A DNA stretch of 64,000 nt from Adiantum capillus-veneris (Eukaryota; Streptophyta; Polypodiopsida; Polypodiales; Pteridaceae), in assembly GCA_014529385.2 (NCBI GenBank), contig CM043945.1:151937741-152001740 (forward strand). The letters are read 5' to 3'. Positions 31,694 to 43,160 of the stretch are shown here, piece after piece (position 1 is the first letter of the stretch; the number at the start of each line of letters is the position of its first letter). A program made the position numbers and the translations under genes. Below the pieces are notes generated by a model. It made no database searches and had not been told where the DNA came from. It was given only the letters and a program-made list of their open reading frames with translations.

Positions 31694-32680
31694 ATGGCTT
31701 TCGCTTATCCGGAGTTTCATGGAAGAAGTGATGAAGATGTGGAAGAATTTCTGGAAAAGATGGAGGTTGCCTGCATTAGCAACCAGATTCATGAACCGGC
31801 GCAAATGTTACGTCTTCTCCAAATTTGTTTGAAGAGTGATGCACGAGCTTGGTCCAAAGCATTTGAAGAGGAGTTGTGTGTGGCTGATCCACCTGTAAGG
31901 TTGAGTTGGGACAATCTACGACATGGGTTGGAAGTGGAGTTTGTGAAGATAGAAGATCCTGACAAAGTGTGGCAAGAAGTACAAGGTTTGGTGCAGAAGG
32001 AAGGTGAGTCAGTAGATGCGTACATACGTAAGTTTTCATTGGCATGGGAGCGAATGTGCAAGGCTTTAGCACCACAGGTACCCCCGCCTGACATGATGAA
32101 GAAGGACAGGTTCTTGGCTGGTCTTTGGGAGAATATACGTTGGAGAGTGGAGCTAAAGAAGCCTAGGACATATGAGGATGCACTAGAGGTAGCAAGGAAC
32201 AAAGAGTGGAAGCTGAGGAAAATGAGCCAGTTAGGGGTGGAGTCTTTGCCAATGAGGTCTGAATTTCAGCCTATAGAGTCTTTACAAGGGCGCATGTCAG
32301 TGGTTCATCACGAACCAGTGGTTCCTCTTACTACTCAGGTTATGCCAGCAGTGGTCACTACAGCAATGCAAGATGATGGGCTAAGGCAAGACATGAGGCA
32401 AATGGTAGATTTGATGAAGAATCTCAGCCTAAACATGCTAGGTCAAGTGGGAAATAATCGAGGTCGAGGGAGGTTTGCCAATCAGCAAGGAGGTGAAGAA
32501 AGTCCTAGGAATGGTGTTGGACAAAGCAATGGTAGGTTTTGGAGGCAGACGCCCACATGTTATAATGGTGGAGAGTTGGGTCACATCAGCCCGCAATGTG
32601 ATAAGCCACCAAGGATGGGGGGAGACATGTATCCATTGCTAAGACAGGTGCTAACTAGGTCAAATGATTATGGCATCTAA
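31694..32680 (+). CDS. gag: RLG-B Gag
   Basis: This 328-codon frame carries a Retrotrans_gag-like domain (residues about 5-180: FHGRSDEDVEEFLEKME early, then a helical capsid-like region with W residues). A basic GRGRF stretch precedes CYNGGELGHISPQC, which is a zinc knuckle whose second Cys is Gly here (expected CYNC), so RNA binding is probably impaired in this copy. It ends with TAA at 32678, and the same frame continues into pol, so Gag and Pol are separated by one in-frame stop. Confidence 0.85.
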   Translation: MAFAYPEFHGRSDEDVEEFLEKMEVACISNQIHEPAQMLRLLQICLKSDARAWSKAFEEELCVADPPVRLSWDNLRHGLEVEFVKIEDPDKVWQEVQGLVQKEGESVDAYIRKFSLAWERMCKALAPQVPPPDMMKKDRFLAGLWENIRWRVELKKPRTYEDALEVARNKEWKLRKMSQLGVESLPMRSEFQPIESLQGRMSVVHHEPVVPLTTQVMPAVVTTAMQDDGLRQDMRQMVDLMKNLSLNMLGQVGNNRGRGRFANQQGGEESPRNGVGQSNGRFWRQTPTCYNGGELGHISPQCDKPPRMGGDMYPLLRQVLTRSNDYGI

Positions 32681-32737
32681 ATTAAGGGAGACGAAGGAAC
32701 CAGTGGACTGACCCAGGAGGAAAAGGGAAAGACAAAA

Positions 32738-35700
32738 GTGCTAAGTGTAGTCACCTTGGAGAAGGCATCAAAGCTAGAGGATACATTAGTGATGCCTATT
32801 GGGAAGAGGACCACAGAGGATAAGGAAGGAAGAAGTGCCCCAGGTCCTAGTAAGAAGAAAGGAAAGAGCCATGAAGGCGAGGATGTCAAGGCCAAGAGGA
32901 AAAGGAGAGCTCGTCGAAAGTTTCATGTTTCAGATTTTCCACTAGGGGATGGGCAATTAAGCTATGACTTGAAGGAGGATCTGACGAGCAGGAAGGCACA
33001 TGTTACTTTTGGGCAGCTTATAGAGATGGTGCCTAAGCTAAAGCGACAGTGGAAGAGGATGGTTAACCCAATGGAGAAAGAGCCAGAGAGAGGTTCAGTG
33101 AAGGTGTTGGCAATGGACGAGCTACTAGACATTTGTCCAATAGTAGATGTGTGGCATAAAAGGAAAACTTTGGGACAAGGTTATGTGGATGGCGGAGCCC
33201 AAATATGCGTCATAACACACTCATGTGTTGAGAAGATGGGTCTCACAGTGGCTGGGGTGTCAGGTTTTCGGATCAGATTGGCAAACCATCAAAAAGTAAA
33301 ATGTTTGGGTGTTGTAAAGAGCTTAGAAGTGGAGGCATATGATGCAAAGGCAGTGGTTGATTTTTATGTGATGCCAGCAGGGTTGGGAGCATATCCTATT
33401 ATACTGGGCAGACCATGGTTACGTGCAGTGGGAGCTGTTCAAGATTGGCGACATGGTACGATTAGCCTCTATGGAAAGACAGGTACCAAGAAGCTTTATA
33501 ATATGGACACAAGGAAACTATTAGAGGAGATTTATGAAGATGAGGATGAGTCTAGTGATGAAGACTCTTCCACGGTGACAGATGAGGACAGTGATAGCAC
33601 TACCAGCAGTGATGAGGATGCTGATGTTGCATTTCTTTTGATGGACAAAGAAATCCAAGAGATTGGTTTAGTTGCATTTGCGAATGAGGTTGAAGATGAA
33701 AGTGAAGGGCCTTATGAAGTGATTGAAGGGCTGTTGCAAACCAAGGTTGAGTTGTCAAAGAAGCAGGAATTAATGACGCAAATGATTAGTGGAGACCTCT
33801 CAGCTATGGAGAAGGATATATTTTTGCATATGTTGGCTAGTTTTCCTGATTTGTTCATTACTTCATATGAAGAGATCAGAGGATTCAAGGGTGGAGAGAT
33901 GCATATAGAGCTAAAAGAAGGTGCTAAGCCAGTGCGGCAAAGGCTAAGAAGGATGGGTCAAGAGCAAATGGAAGCCTTGCGGGTAGAGGTGGACAAGTTA
34001 TTGAAGGCAGGGTTCATAGTTCCAGTGGAGACCACAGAATGGGTGATTCTAGTTGTAGTCAGTCCAAAGAAGGATGGGAAGTGGAGAATTTGTGTGGATT
34101 TTAAACCCTTAAACGCAACCACTAAGAAGAACCCATATCCTCTTCCATTCATCGATCAGATCTTGGATTCAGTGGTAGGTTATGAGAGGTACAGTGTGTG
34201 TGATGGTTTTTCAGGCTATTTTCAATTGAAGATTGCTCTTAAAGACCGCACAAAGACCACTTTTATTACGCCATGGGGCTGCTATTGCTACACAGTATTG
34301 CCATTTGGGTTGTCAAATGGACCTTCCTTCTATCAAGAGAGAGAAAATTGGGTGTTGGAACCATTCATTGGTAGTTGTGTTAAAGCTTTTATGGATGACT
34401 TCTGTGTCTATAGCAGTAGGGCTGATCACCATGAGAAGCTGCAGATGGTATTGGCTCGATATGATGAATGTGGAGGACAACTAAATCCAAAGAAATGTCA
34501 TCTAGCACAGCCAAGGGTGAAGCTATTGGGCCATATGGTGTCAGAAAATGGCATTGAGGCTGATCCAGATAAGGTGAAGTCTATTATTCTTCTTCCATCA
34601 CCTATGAGTACGAAGCAATTGGCAACCTTTATACACAAAGTGAAGTACATGGCACGGTTTATTCCATTGTCTTCGCAGCTTCTTTATCCATTACAGCAAG
34701 TGGAAAAGCATGATCCATTGCAATGGGATGACAAGTGTGAAGAAGTGTTTCAAGAGGTGAAAGAGGTGTTAGGGGGGTTGTCAGCCATGCAGGCTCCTGA
34801 TTGGGAGAAAGTTTTTTATGTAAATCCATCAGTAGAGGATGATGCCATTGGAGCCATGCTATTGCAAAAGGGGAAGGGCAGCCATTATATGAGGCCAGTG
34901 TATTGTGCAAGCCGAGTGAAGTTGGTAGCGGAGAGAAAGTTATCGGAAGTAGAGCTAGTGATGGCCAGTGTAATATTTGCTTGTCGACGATTTCGTCATT
35001 ACTTGCTATCATGGCCTTTTGTTTTCTTGACGAGTTATGCCTTTTTGCCACAGTTAATTAATGGTACTAACATGTCAAATGTGGTGAAGAAATGGGTAAT
35101 TGAGCTGCAAGAGTTTGAGTTATCTTTTCTAGTGGAAGATAGTACAAGGGCTACCCTAGCTGATTTGTTGACCTACAAGGAGAATCCCCTTATTGTTAAG
35201 GAAGAGGTGGTGAGAAAGGTAGTTGAAGAAGTGCCACAGATCAGCAATGCACATGTGTTGTTCTTTGATGGTTCATACAGAAAGAGCCACGATGCAGCTT
35301 CAGGGGGTATAGCACTTTATGATCCAGAGGGGAAGCTAGTATGCAAGAGAGGGTTCAAATTGGATGCGCATAGTAACAATGAGGCTGAATATGCTACATT
35401 GGAAGCCGGATTATACATTTGTTTGAAGCATGGGGTTCGAAGGTTGAGCATAAAAGGTGATGCCTTGTTAGTGGTGAAGCAAGTGTTGGGTGTGTGGAAG
35501 AGCAAGAACACCTCATTGAAGGAAATGTGCTTCAAAATTAAAGGCCTGTTAAAAAAGTTTGAAGCATGGAGCATCAAACACATTGAACGTGCTCTAAATG
35601 GAGAGGCACATGAAGCAGCTCAAGGCATGATTGGGGAGCTATTCGTGTTGAGGACCAAATTACCTCTTTATCATGGCCGGGAAAGTTTGGCTCAAGAAGA

Positions 35701-37042
35701 GGAGTTTTTGCTAACAGGAATCATTCCAAAGGAGATTCAAAAGTCTAAGAAGTATGGCTTTGTGCATAGAGCATACAGGTACAAATTGATTGGTGATGTC
35801 TTATACATGAAAGGGGCTGATCTCGTGTTGAGACGTGTACCTTGGCGGGAGCTTTACAGAGTGTTGGAAGAGAATCATGAAGGCGCATGTGGTGGCCATT
35901 TTGCTCTAAAGATCACCTTGCATAAGATCTTGCAAGAAGGGTATGTATGGCCTAGTCTGCACAAGGATGTTCACCATTGGTGTAGGTCTTGCAATAGGTG
36001 TCAAGCATTTGGGAAGAGAGTGTTGAAGCCAGAGCTACGAAAAACCATTATGGCATTTGATGTGTTTGAAAAGTGGGGGATTGATGCAATAGGCCCGTTA
36101 CCTATCACAAGCAGGGGAAAAAGCTATATCTTGACGGCAGTGGACTATCTCTCTAGATGGGCAGAGGCTATAGCAGTAAAACAGATCACTGCAAAGGATG
36201 TGGCAAAATTTGTGTATGATGAAATATGTTGCAAGTTTGGGGTGCCATTAGAGCTACTTTCAGATAAGGGGCCAAGATTTAGAGCTAAACTGCTAGACTT
36301 CTTATGCACAAAGATGAAGATTAGGCACCAACATACCACTCCTTATTACCCGCAGTGTAATGGCTTAAATGAAAGATTCAATGGTGAGTTGGTACAAATT
36401 CTTTCTAAAGTGACAGAGCACCAAGAAAAGAATTGGGATTTGGAATTGCCTAGTGCATTATGGGCTTACCGTACTTCGGTGAAGACAGGTACAGGGTTTA
36501 CTCCATTTCATTTGGTGTATGGAAAGGAAGCACTATTGCTTGTGGAGGTAGAGTTGCCTGCGGTCAAGATGTTAGAGAAGTTGCTTGGGTCGCCTAGTGA
36601 TGCATTCAAAGAGAGGCTCTTGCAGTTACAAGAGGTCCAGTTGGATAGGATGAGCGCATTGGAGCATTATGGGCAGATGCAGGATAAGGCTTTGGCAAAG
36701 ATAAATGAAAAGGTCAAAAGTAAGGGTATCAAGAAGCATGACTTGGTTTTGCGCTACAACAGCAAACTGGACAACACCTTCCAAAAGAAGTTTCAAATTA
36801 AGTGGGAAGGCCCTTTCAAGGTAGTGGAGTGTTTCCCGAATGGTACATATCAGTTGGCTAACTTGGATGGGATTTTACATACGTCAAGGGTAAATGGATT
36901 GCGTCTTAAGTTGTATCATGCCAGGTTGATGATGGTGGAGCAAGTTGAGTTTTCTGAAGAGCAAGTGATGTCTGTGAAGGATGAGGAGACCTGTGATGCG
37001 GCGAGTCTCATATCTCTCTTTGCTGCTGCTGATCATGAATGA
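32738..37042 (+). CDS. pol: RLG-B Pol: protease, RT, RNase H, aRNase H, integrase
   Basis: This single open frame of 1434 codons is in the same frame as gag. The protease region has YVDGGAQICVI (D-G-G in place of D-S/T-G) and YPIILGRPWL. RT has VVSPKKDGKWRICVDF, LPFGLSNGPS and catalytic FMDDF. The first RNase H follows (about residues 680-800). A second, archaeal-type RNase H (about 840-970) shows FFDGSYRKS, NNEAEYATLEAGL and KGDALLVVKQV, while its last acidic site reads NGEAHEAAQ. Integrase has GGHF...CNRCQ zinc ligands and the triad in GIDAIGP, LSDKGPRF and LNERFNG. Dual RNase H places it in the Tat lineage. Confidence 0.9.
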   Translation: MLSVVTLEKASKLEDTLVMPIGKRTTEDKEGRSAPGPSKKKGKSHEGEDVKAKRKRRARRKFHVSDFPLGDGQLSYDLKEDLTSRKAHVTFGQLIEMVPKLKRQWKRMVNPMEKEPERGSVKVLAMDELLDICPIVDVWHKRKTLGQGYVDGGAQICVITHSCVEKMGLTVAGVSGFRIRLANHQKVKCLGVVKSLEVEAYDAKAVVDFYVMPAGLGAYPIILGRPWLRAVGAVQDWRHGTISLYGKTGTKKLYNMDTRKLLEEIYEDEDESSDEDSSTVTDEDSDSTTSSDEDADVAFLLMDKEIQEIGLVAFANEVEDESEGPYEVIEGLLQTKVELSKKQELMTQMISGDLSAMEKDIFLHMLASFPDLFITSYEEIRGFKGGEMHIELKEGAKPVRQRLRRMGQEQMEALRVEVDKLLKAGFIVPVETTEWVILVVVSPKKDGKWRICVDFKPLNATTKKNPYPLPFIDQILDSVVGYERYSVCDGFSGYFQLKIALKDRTKTTFITPWGCYCYTVLPFGLSNGPSFYQERENWVLEPFIGSCVKAFMDDFCVYSSRADHHEKLQMVLARYDECGGQLNPKKCHLAQPRVKLLGHMVSENGIEADPDKVKSIILLPSPMSTKQLATFIHKVKYMARFIPLSSQLLYPLQQVEKHDPLQWDDKCEEVFQEVKEVLGGLSAMQAPDWEKVFYVNPSVEDDAIGAMLLQKGKGSHYMRPVYCASRVKLVAERKLSEVELVMASVIFACRRFRHYLLSWPFVFLTSYAFLPQLINGTNMSNVVKKWVIELQEFELSFLVEDSTRATLADLLTYKENPLIVKEEVVRKVVEEVPQISNAHVLFFDGSYRKSHDAASGGIALYDPEGKLVCKRGFKLDAHSNNEAEYATLEAGLYICLKHGVRRLSIKGDALLVVKQVLGVWKSKNTSLKEMCFKIKGLLKKFEAWSIKHIERALNGEAHEAAQGMIGELFVLRTKLPLYHGRESLAQEEEFLLTGIIPKEIQKSKKYGFVHRAYRYKLIGDVLYMKGADLVLRRVPWRELYRVLEENHEGACGGHFALKITLHKILQEGYVWPSLHKDVHHWCRSCNRCQAFGKRVLKPELRKTIMAFDVFEKWGIDAIGPLPITSRGKSYILTAVDYLSRWAEAIAVKQITAKDVAKFVYDEICCKFGVPLELLSDKGPRFRAKLLDFLCTKMKIRHQHTTPYYPQCNGLNERFNGELVQILSKVTEHQEKNWDLELPSALWAYRTSVKTGTGFTPFHLVYGKEALLLVEVELPAVKMLEKLLGSPSDAFKERLLQLQEVQLDRMSALEHYGQMQDKALAKINEKVKSKGIKKHDLVLRYNSKLDNTFQKKFQIKWEGPFKVVECFPNGTYQLANLDGILHTSRVNGLRLKLYHARLMMVEQVEFSEEQVMSVKDEETCDAASLISLFAAADHE

Positions 37043-37050
37043 TCTAGCAG

Positions 37051-37070
37051 GCTAGGGGGTGGGCAAATTA
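37051..37070 (+). other. polypurine-like tract of RLG-B
   Basis: GCTAGGGGGTGGGCAAATTA precedes the 3' LTR start TGTAAAGAG. The purine run is short and not directly adjacent, so assignment is tentative. Confidence 0.45.
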
Positions 37071-38012
37071 TGTAAAGAGTTTTTTGGATCAAGGGATTGC
37101 GCATATGTACATACCCATGCATGGTGCATCAAATAAAGGATTGCCCATTTTCCAGAGCCAGGTGGTTACGTGGGGCCCACATGTGTACAGGTAGGACAAC
37201 ATGTACATAGTGCATCGATTTTCACTATCACCAGTACCAGTGTGTTTTTTCTACAATAAGGAGAAGTTTTTAGCGCGTAAAACTTCTCGAGGAAGATATC
37301 CGCGGGCCGACGACATGAGGTAAGCGAGTGCGTCAGATGGCATCTAGTGGCGTCAGGAGGCCGAACGAGGTCAATACTTGCACGTGGATGAGTACGGACA
37401 CAGCTTGGGTGTTTTCTTGTGATAATTATGCAGAAAGGTCATCATGAGGACCTTTTTTTGGGGCCACTTCACGTGGTGGCGAGATGCATTATTGCAAAAA
37501 AGCTGAGTGCCAGGTGTGCGAATGATGCAAAAAGGTGTCAACTATGCACTGCGAGGTCAGTTTTTGGCCTGTTCGGGGTCCGTTTGAGGTCATCTAAAAG
37601 GCCAAGGGTGCCCAACTAATAAAGCTAAGTGTGGGAGCTGAAAAAATAGAGAGAAGACCAGAAAAAACGTGGAGAAGAGAGGAGGAACAGCCGCAGGTGT
37701 GTTTTTGCCCATTTTGGAGCCTGTTTTGACCGTAAACTGCTCATCCGAGGTCGGATTTGAGCACTTTGACATTGTAGACTGAGGTTTTGGGCCGTTCCGG
37801 ACGCGATGGCGCTGTCCATTTTGCCAAATTCCTCACTCTTTTCCTGCTGTTTTTCTGTGTAAGTTTCTCCTATGAGCGAAGTTTCTGCTCCAGTTTGTGA
37901 TTGTATCTGGTATCTTTTACCCATATTGTGTGAGCTGTTTGCCCCATTGGTGTTGTCCCAAGCTCATTTGTATCTAAAAATCAGAAATTCTCCTCTTTTG
38001 AGCTGAGTTTTT

Positions 38013-38043
<31 letters not shown>

Positions 38044-38223
38044 CTGTGTGGAGTGGGCAAGTGAATAGTCTCTTTCCTCTCACTCCAGAGGTGTGTTCCC
38101 TGTCTCGGCCAGGTGTGTTGTCTACACCGAGTGGTGCCCCATAGTGTGTGTGTGTGTGTATCTTCCCAAGAGTGTGTGTCGGGTCGTTATAGAGGCACTG
38201 TGTGTGTTTTCATCCCGCTCACA
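37071..38223 (+). repeat. 3' LTR of RLG-B
   Basis: This 1153-bp LTR matches 29472-30616 closely; its first bases are TGTAAAGAG against TGTCAGGAG in the 5' LTR. It ends CCGCTCACA before the GCGT duplication. Confidence 0.9.
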
Positions 38224-38227
38224 GCGT

Positions 38228-38258
38228 TACCTCCTCCCTCCGAGATTTGCTAGCCAAG

Positions 38259-38337
<79 letters not shown>

Positions 38338-39968
38338 CCTTCAAGTTTCCTGCTTATGGCCATGAGAAAGAGAGAGCCTCAAACTTCTTATTCTGCTTCA
38401 CTTCACCAAGCTTCTTCTCTTTCCTTATTGCTTCAGGGTCTACACACACAGAGATCTTGCTTCACCTTCTCCCCTGAGCTCATGGATCTCTTTGCTTTGC
38501 TAGGTGGAGGAGGAGCCGAGAGAGAGAGATTTCCCTTGTTTGCCTTCTAAGATTCCTTGGTATTCCCTCCTCTTCTCCACCTCTCCTTGCCCTCCTTTCC
38601 TTACCCTACTCCTCTTCTTCCTTGCTTCATGCCCAATCTCACTTGCTAATAGCCCTCCATAAGCAACGACGGCACCCTCATTGCTAGGGCCATAAAAATC
38701 CTCCCTTGATGATGTGGCAGTTGCCATCACGCCAGCATCAAACTCTACGAGAGTAGCACCAATAGGCATCGCCGTGAGCCTCTAAGTATTTCCCGCTGCA
38801 TGGGCCGATGCATCCGCTCGTAGACGCCTCTGTAAGCGCATCAAGCCACCCTGTTTTCTCTCTGTGCCACTCTGCGTGACGGCATGCCCTTCCTTTTTTC
38901 TTTAGTTCACACCCTATTAAAAATAGGGTGGCCTTTTAATTGGCGGGCGGATGCTGGCTTTTGCGTGGCCTTATTTAAGTCAATGGCCGGTCTTTGGCTT
39001 CATTTGGGCAAGCGGCCCTTAAAGGGCACCCCATGTGGCATACATATTGACTAAATCATCGCCAACCACATCATTTTTCTCTAGCAATCCTTGACTAACA
39101 TTACCATCATGAATTTTGTTGCCCGCATTACTTCTTTGACCGTGCCATACAGCTTCAATATGCAAGTATAAGTGATTGAATTTGGAGAGTTTTCCTCTCT
39201 TTGCTTCTACTCAAAATAGCCAGCTTCTTGGCCCTGCCTTGTGGGTATATCCCATGATCATTGCATTCCAAGAGACGGCATTCCTGACACAAAGCTCTTC
39301 AAAAGAATTATGTGCTTCTGTACGACACCACATTTGGCCCAGATACAGTGCCAAGCACAGTGGTGACACAGATTTTGACTAAAGTAGTGCCGAGTTTAAA
39401 TCCTCTCACAAATATAATTATCAGTGCACCAAAAAAGATAACGTTCTGAAACTTGGTCAAAGTCAAAAATTCCTAGTTGGCACACCGATCAAGCAGGCCA
39501 GACTAGTACGGAACTGGCCCTCGATGAATCTTATCTTGGCAACCGAAACTCCAATCACTGATCTGAAAAGATCGACGTGCTTCACAAAGTGAGCAGTTCA
39601 AGCCCATGCATTCATTTCAATTTTGATCCCTCAGCTGCAGTTGCCCAATCGGGTACGGATCTGCAATTGACTCAAACTTCAAACTGTCATAATTTTTGCA
39701 CCGTAGCTCCAATTGACGAGCCGTAAAGAGAGGCCCGTAGAGCACTTCAAGCACTACAGTTCTAGATCCTGTGCTCACTTCAAGCATAATTTTTTTTAGA
39801 ATCATTAAGGCATCTGTTGGATCTTTAAAGACGCATGTGGCATACACTAATCATAAACCTTGCATGTTACTAGCCCTGATCACTAATCATTAATCAGGTA
39901 ATCTTTAAATAAGCTCAATGTGCATTTTTTTGGCATCTTTCTTAGCATGGGAGCGGAGCTGCACGACA
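38228..39968 (-). repeat. 5' LTR of RLG-C, piece 2
   Basis: This resumes the RLG-C LTR after RLG-B (compare 23586-25362), ending GCTGCACGACA. It holds a ~70-bp GA run at about 38263-38334. Confidence 0.8.
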
Positions 39969-40095
39969 CTATGTTGAGATAGATCTATAAGTACATGTCT
40001 ATATCTTAAACCTTGTTCCTATTTATTCTCCCACATTAAATGATCAATTTTATGAGAAAATCATTTGGGTTGGTTAGATATTAGATTTTATGACA
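39969..40095 (+). repeat. 0.74-kb duplicated unit, copy 1 (right piece)
   Basis: From TGTTGAGATAG (39972) to TTTTATGACA (40095) this matches 40720-40845 (TGTCGAGATAG to TTTTATGACA). Both pieces start TG and end CA, so a small LTR pair was considered, but the arrangement is better explained as a tandem duplication whose first copy was split by RLG-C. Confidence 0.55.
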
Positions 40096-40131
40096 CCACA
40101 TGTAGAGTGCATATCAAGCAAGCATGCTAGC

Positions 40132-40845
40132 CTTGGGACAAGTGTCCCCCTTTCCCCTTTGAGAGAGAGTACTTGATAAATGCATAAATAGTTAATCTAA
40201 TTAACTAAATTATCATTGGACCCCTTGAGAGGCCAACCAATAGGCTTTAGGAACCTTATGAGGGCAACATGGAGAGGAAATTGACATGTATCCCTATTGC
40301 TTCATTAGGCAAGGATTGACTTGTGTGAGGGTGTGTGTGTTCTCTCTCTAGCTCCTACAATGAGGGCCTACCCCCCTTGTGTAGGGATGTGCTTTGACTT
40401 TGTGGCTCTTAGAACTACAAGCTCAACTCAAGCTTGGAGAAGGTTCCCATATCAAGCTCAGTCCTAGCACCTCAAGCACCTTAGTCAGCAAGCACAACAA
40501 GCACCTCAAGCACCTTATCCACAAGCACGACAAGCACCTCAAGCTTGGGTCAGGTTCCCACCTCAAGCCCAGCCCTAGCTTGGGTGTAGGGTCAAAGGAA
40601 TTTTCACACTAACCTTTGGAGGTCTTTAATGAAGCTAACCCTAAGGTCTTTCAAGCTTCATTAGCTAGAATTTCTCTTTGATAGATCATCTCTCATTAGG
40701 GCCCATCAACTTTGGCCGCTGTCGAGATAGATTTATAAGCACATGTCTATATTTTAACCCTTGTTCTCATTTATTATACCACATTAAATGATCAGTTTAA
40801 TATGGGGAAATCATTTGGGGTCGTTAAGTATCAGATTTTATGACA
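40132..40845 (+). repeat. 0.74-kb duplicated unit, copy 2
   Basis: This uninterrupted copy is separated from copy 1 by about 36 bp. It contains TTTGGCCGCTGTCGAG near 40711, which resembles the RLX-D PBS region (TTTGGCGCCGCTGTCGGG); whether this is a decayed PBS is unclear. Confidence 0.6.
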
Positions 40846-43160
40846 TTACCTCTCTCTTGAAATCATAGTCGTCATCGACTATGATGGTAGAAGAGATAAA
40901 GCCTTAGTCATTAGTCGATGTTTTTTAGTGGGAAGAGGATCCCTTGTAACCCTATGTGGCATCATTCCAAGATGGATGACTAATCCATTGGTGCTTGGGA
41001 GACGTAGCTGCCACAAGCATGTCTGCTCTTTAGTCCATTTTATTATCCCAAAGTAGAGTGACAAATTCTACTTGGTGTTTGATAGACGTTGTCACATCAC
41101 AAAAATAATTCTAACAATGCATACTATTTAAATTTGTGGACAATAAAAAGAGAATTAGTCTTATAAGACAACAACATTGATCATTTAAAAGAAACATGTA
41201 CATTTGCTTACTCTAATGTAGCATTGTAAGCATTCACAAGGTTCATACTATCCTTAAGCTGTATTCCTTGCATCCATCTAGCATCTTCAAAAGGATAATT
41301 TTTGAACTTAATAAGATACAGTCAGATAATCTTACCATGTTGTAGTACCTTGTCTTTGTGCCGAAGGATAACTTCGGGTTGTAGCACCTCTTCTTGCTCT
41401 TGGATTTCTGGAGGGTGTCAAGTCCCCAACCCGCCAATACCAAGATCAGGATGGGATCCTTGACAGGTCGCCAGATCTAATAAAAATTAGAGTCTCTAAA
41501 CAAGAAAAATCCAAGGAATAGACCTTTAGCATTGAGAATAGCTTGGGTCTATAGCCATAGAAGAAGACCTAGTCCTGTCTTGTTAGCAGAAACGGGACAA
41601 CATATTAAAAGTCCAAAACTATTTTGGTCATATAACTTCTAGTTGGATTAAGGTATTCTCAACCAACGCTTTTTTCCCCCTAATTGATGTGAGGGAACAG
41701 CCACTGGTGAATTCCTCTTCCAATTGAAGAAGTTTGCTAAATACTTTTATTACGCGGGAATTGATAGTTACCTAACTAATCAGGTCCAGCCGTCCATGAT
41801 TGACAACCTTAGTCAATCCCCACTAACCACTCTGTACTCACACATGATTCTTTTGCTTTCTATTTACTATCATATTGTTTTAATACTTAAAATAATGGTT
41901 TCTTTTAACTTTTCGTCACAGTAATTCCTTCAATCAAGTATTAAAGACAACTTTAAACTTAAAACAGGGTACTATCAATCCAAACAGTGTCCATAATAGC
42001 CATGACCAGTACTCTTCTTGTCTCAAGACCACCTAAGGGTGAAAAAACAGCACCCATTCCTTGTTCACAATCTAGGGTAGATAAACCCGCACCCATGGTT
42101 CGCAGTGCCCATATACCAAACCAGTTGCCCATACAACCGGGTGGCTCCGCTAGAATAAAAACGGTATCCTAACTTATGTAGAAACATCAAGACATGACAC
42201 GGAGTAGAAACTCATCGTTCATGGGGGTAACCGACTTATCCATGTCTAGAAAGCCATCATTATTCATCAAAACATACCAAGGATTCAGAGGTGTCTTGAG
42301 ACAAGCTGTCTTAAGGATGATCAAACATACCTTTCCTAGTTCAATCCAGACTAGCCCAAACATTTCTTTTCTAATTTACAATCACTTGCACGTTGGTTTC
42401 TTGGAAGTTACCTTCCGTTTTAGGCCAATTATTCTTTTTCTGATTCTTACTCACTCCTTACGTATGCAATGTTAACTTATAAGAGAAATTAAACTATTTA
42501 AAGACTTAATTAAATAATGAAAACCCATTGGGACTGATCGGCCATCTACTGCTGTACTGGTGCCTGAAGATTCTCCTTTGTAGGCCTATTATTAAGCCCG
42601 GCTTCGTTGTGGTGCGGCGTTCTAGTTCTTTTTGGAGCTTTGCCCTCATCATCAGATGTAGGATTGGCTCGGGCCCTTTTAAGTGACATAACTTCTTAAC
42701 CTTATAAAAAGGATGTTTAATTATTAGGTAAATTATCCAAAAGCTAAATTTAACCTTTGTATTCAATTTTAACCCAATCTAGATTAAATTTATAGTCTTA
42801 ATTGGTAAACTCTTGACCTAGTAATTTTGTATCTATCTATATAGATATAATAACTTTTTCCATAGCTTTCCTAAGGGTTTTCTAAGCTCTCCTAATTTTC
42901 TTATAATTTACTATATCTTTTTCCTAGTTTCCTCGTCGAATTTTAAGCTAGGAATCTGCTTAACTTGAGCTTAATAATTATTTTATTTAGTTTCTCTTAA
43001 AGATTTCATTTCCTCAACTTTATATCATTGGTTTACACTAACTCTAATTTTCCTAAAAACTTTTGACCTCAAAGTCTATTTATTTCAATTAATCTTTTAC
43101 TAAAAAGGGACTTTTGGTCAATTATAATTTTCTAAACTGACTATTTAATCATGCTATAAT
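40846..43160. other. unassigned AT-rich region
   Basis: No gene is recognised in 2.3 kb. Part of it may be the 3' LTR of RLG-G: TGTCAAGTCCCCAACCCGCC at 41416 is a plausible LTR edge, but I could not find its partner. A short perfect stem CATAGTCG/CGACTATG lies at about 40866-40885. Confidence 0.35.

Larger units (their letters stand above)
29472..38223 (+). mobile_element. RLG-B, complete Tat-type Ty3/gypsy element
   Basis: This 8752-bp element has LTRs 29472-30616 and 37071-38223 (about 1.15 kb, roughly 98 percent alike by eye). It has a PBS, a long leader with a 7-bp minisatellite and sORF-C, gag, and pol with protease, RT, two RNase H domains and integrase. It is flanked by GCGT (29468-29471 and 38224-38227). 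The second RNase H is the hallmark of the Tat lineage. It is inserted in the RLG-C 5' LTR. Confidence 0.95.

Noticed and set aside
39972-40845. Possible 0.87-kb TRIM with 125-bp LTRs (TGTTGAGATAG to TTTTATGACA)
   Set aside because: No PBS after the left copy and no PPT before the right; a tandem duplication split by RLG-C explains both copies and the segment at 22191.
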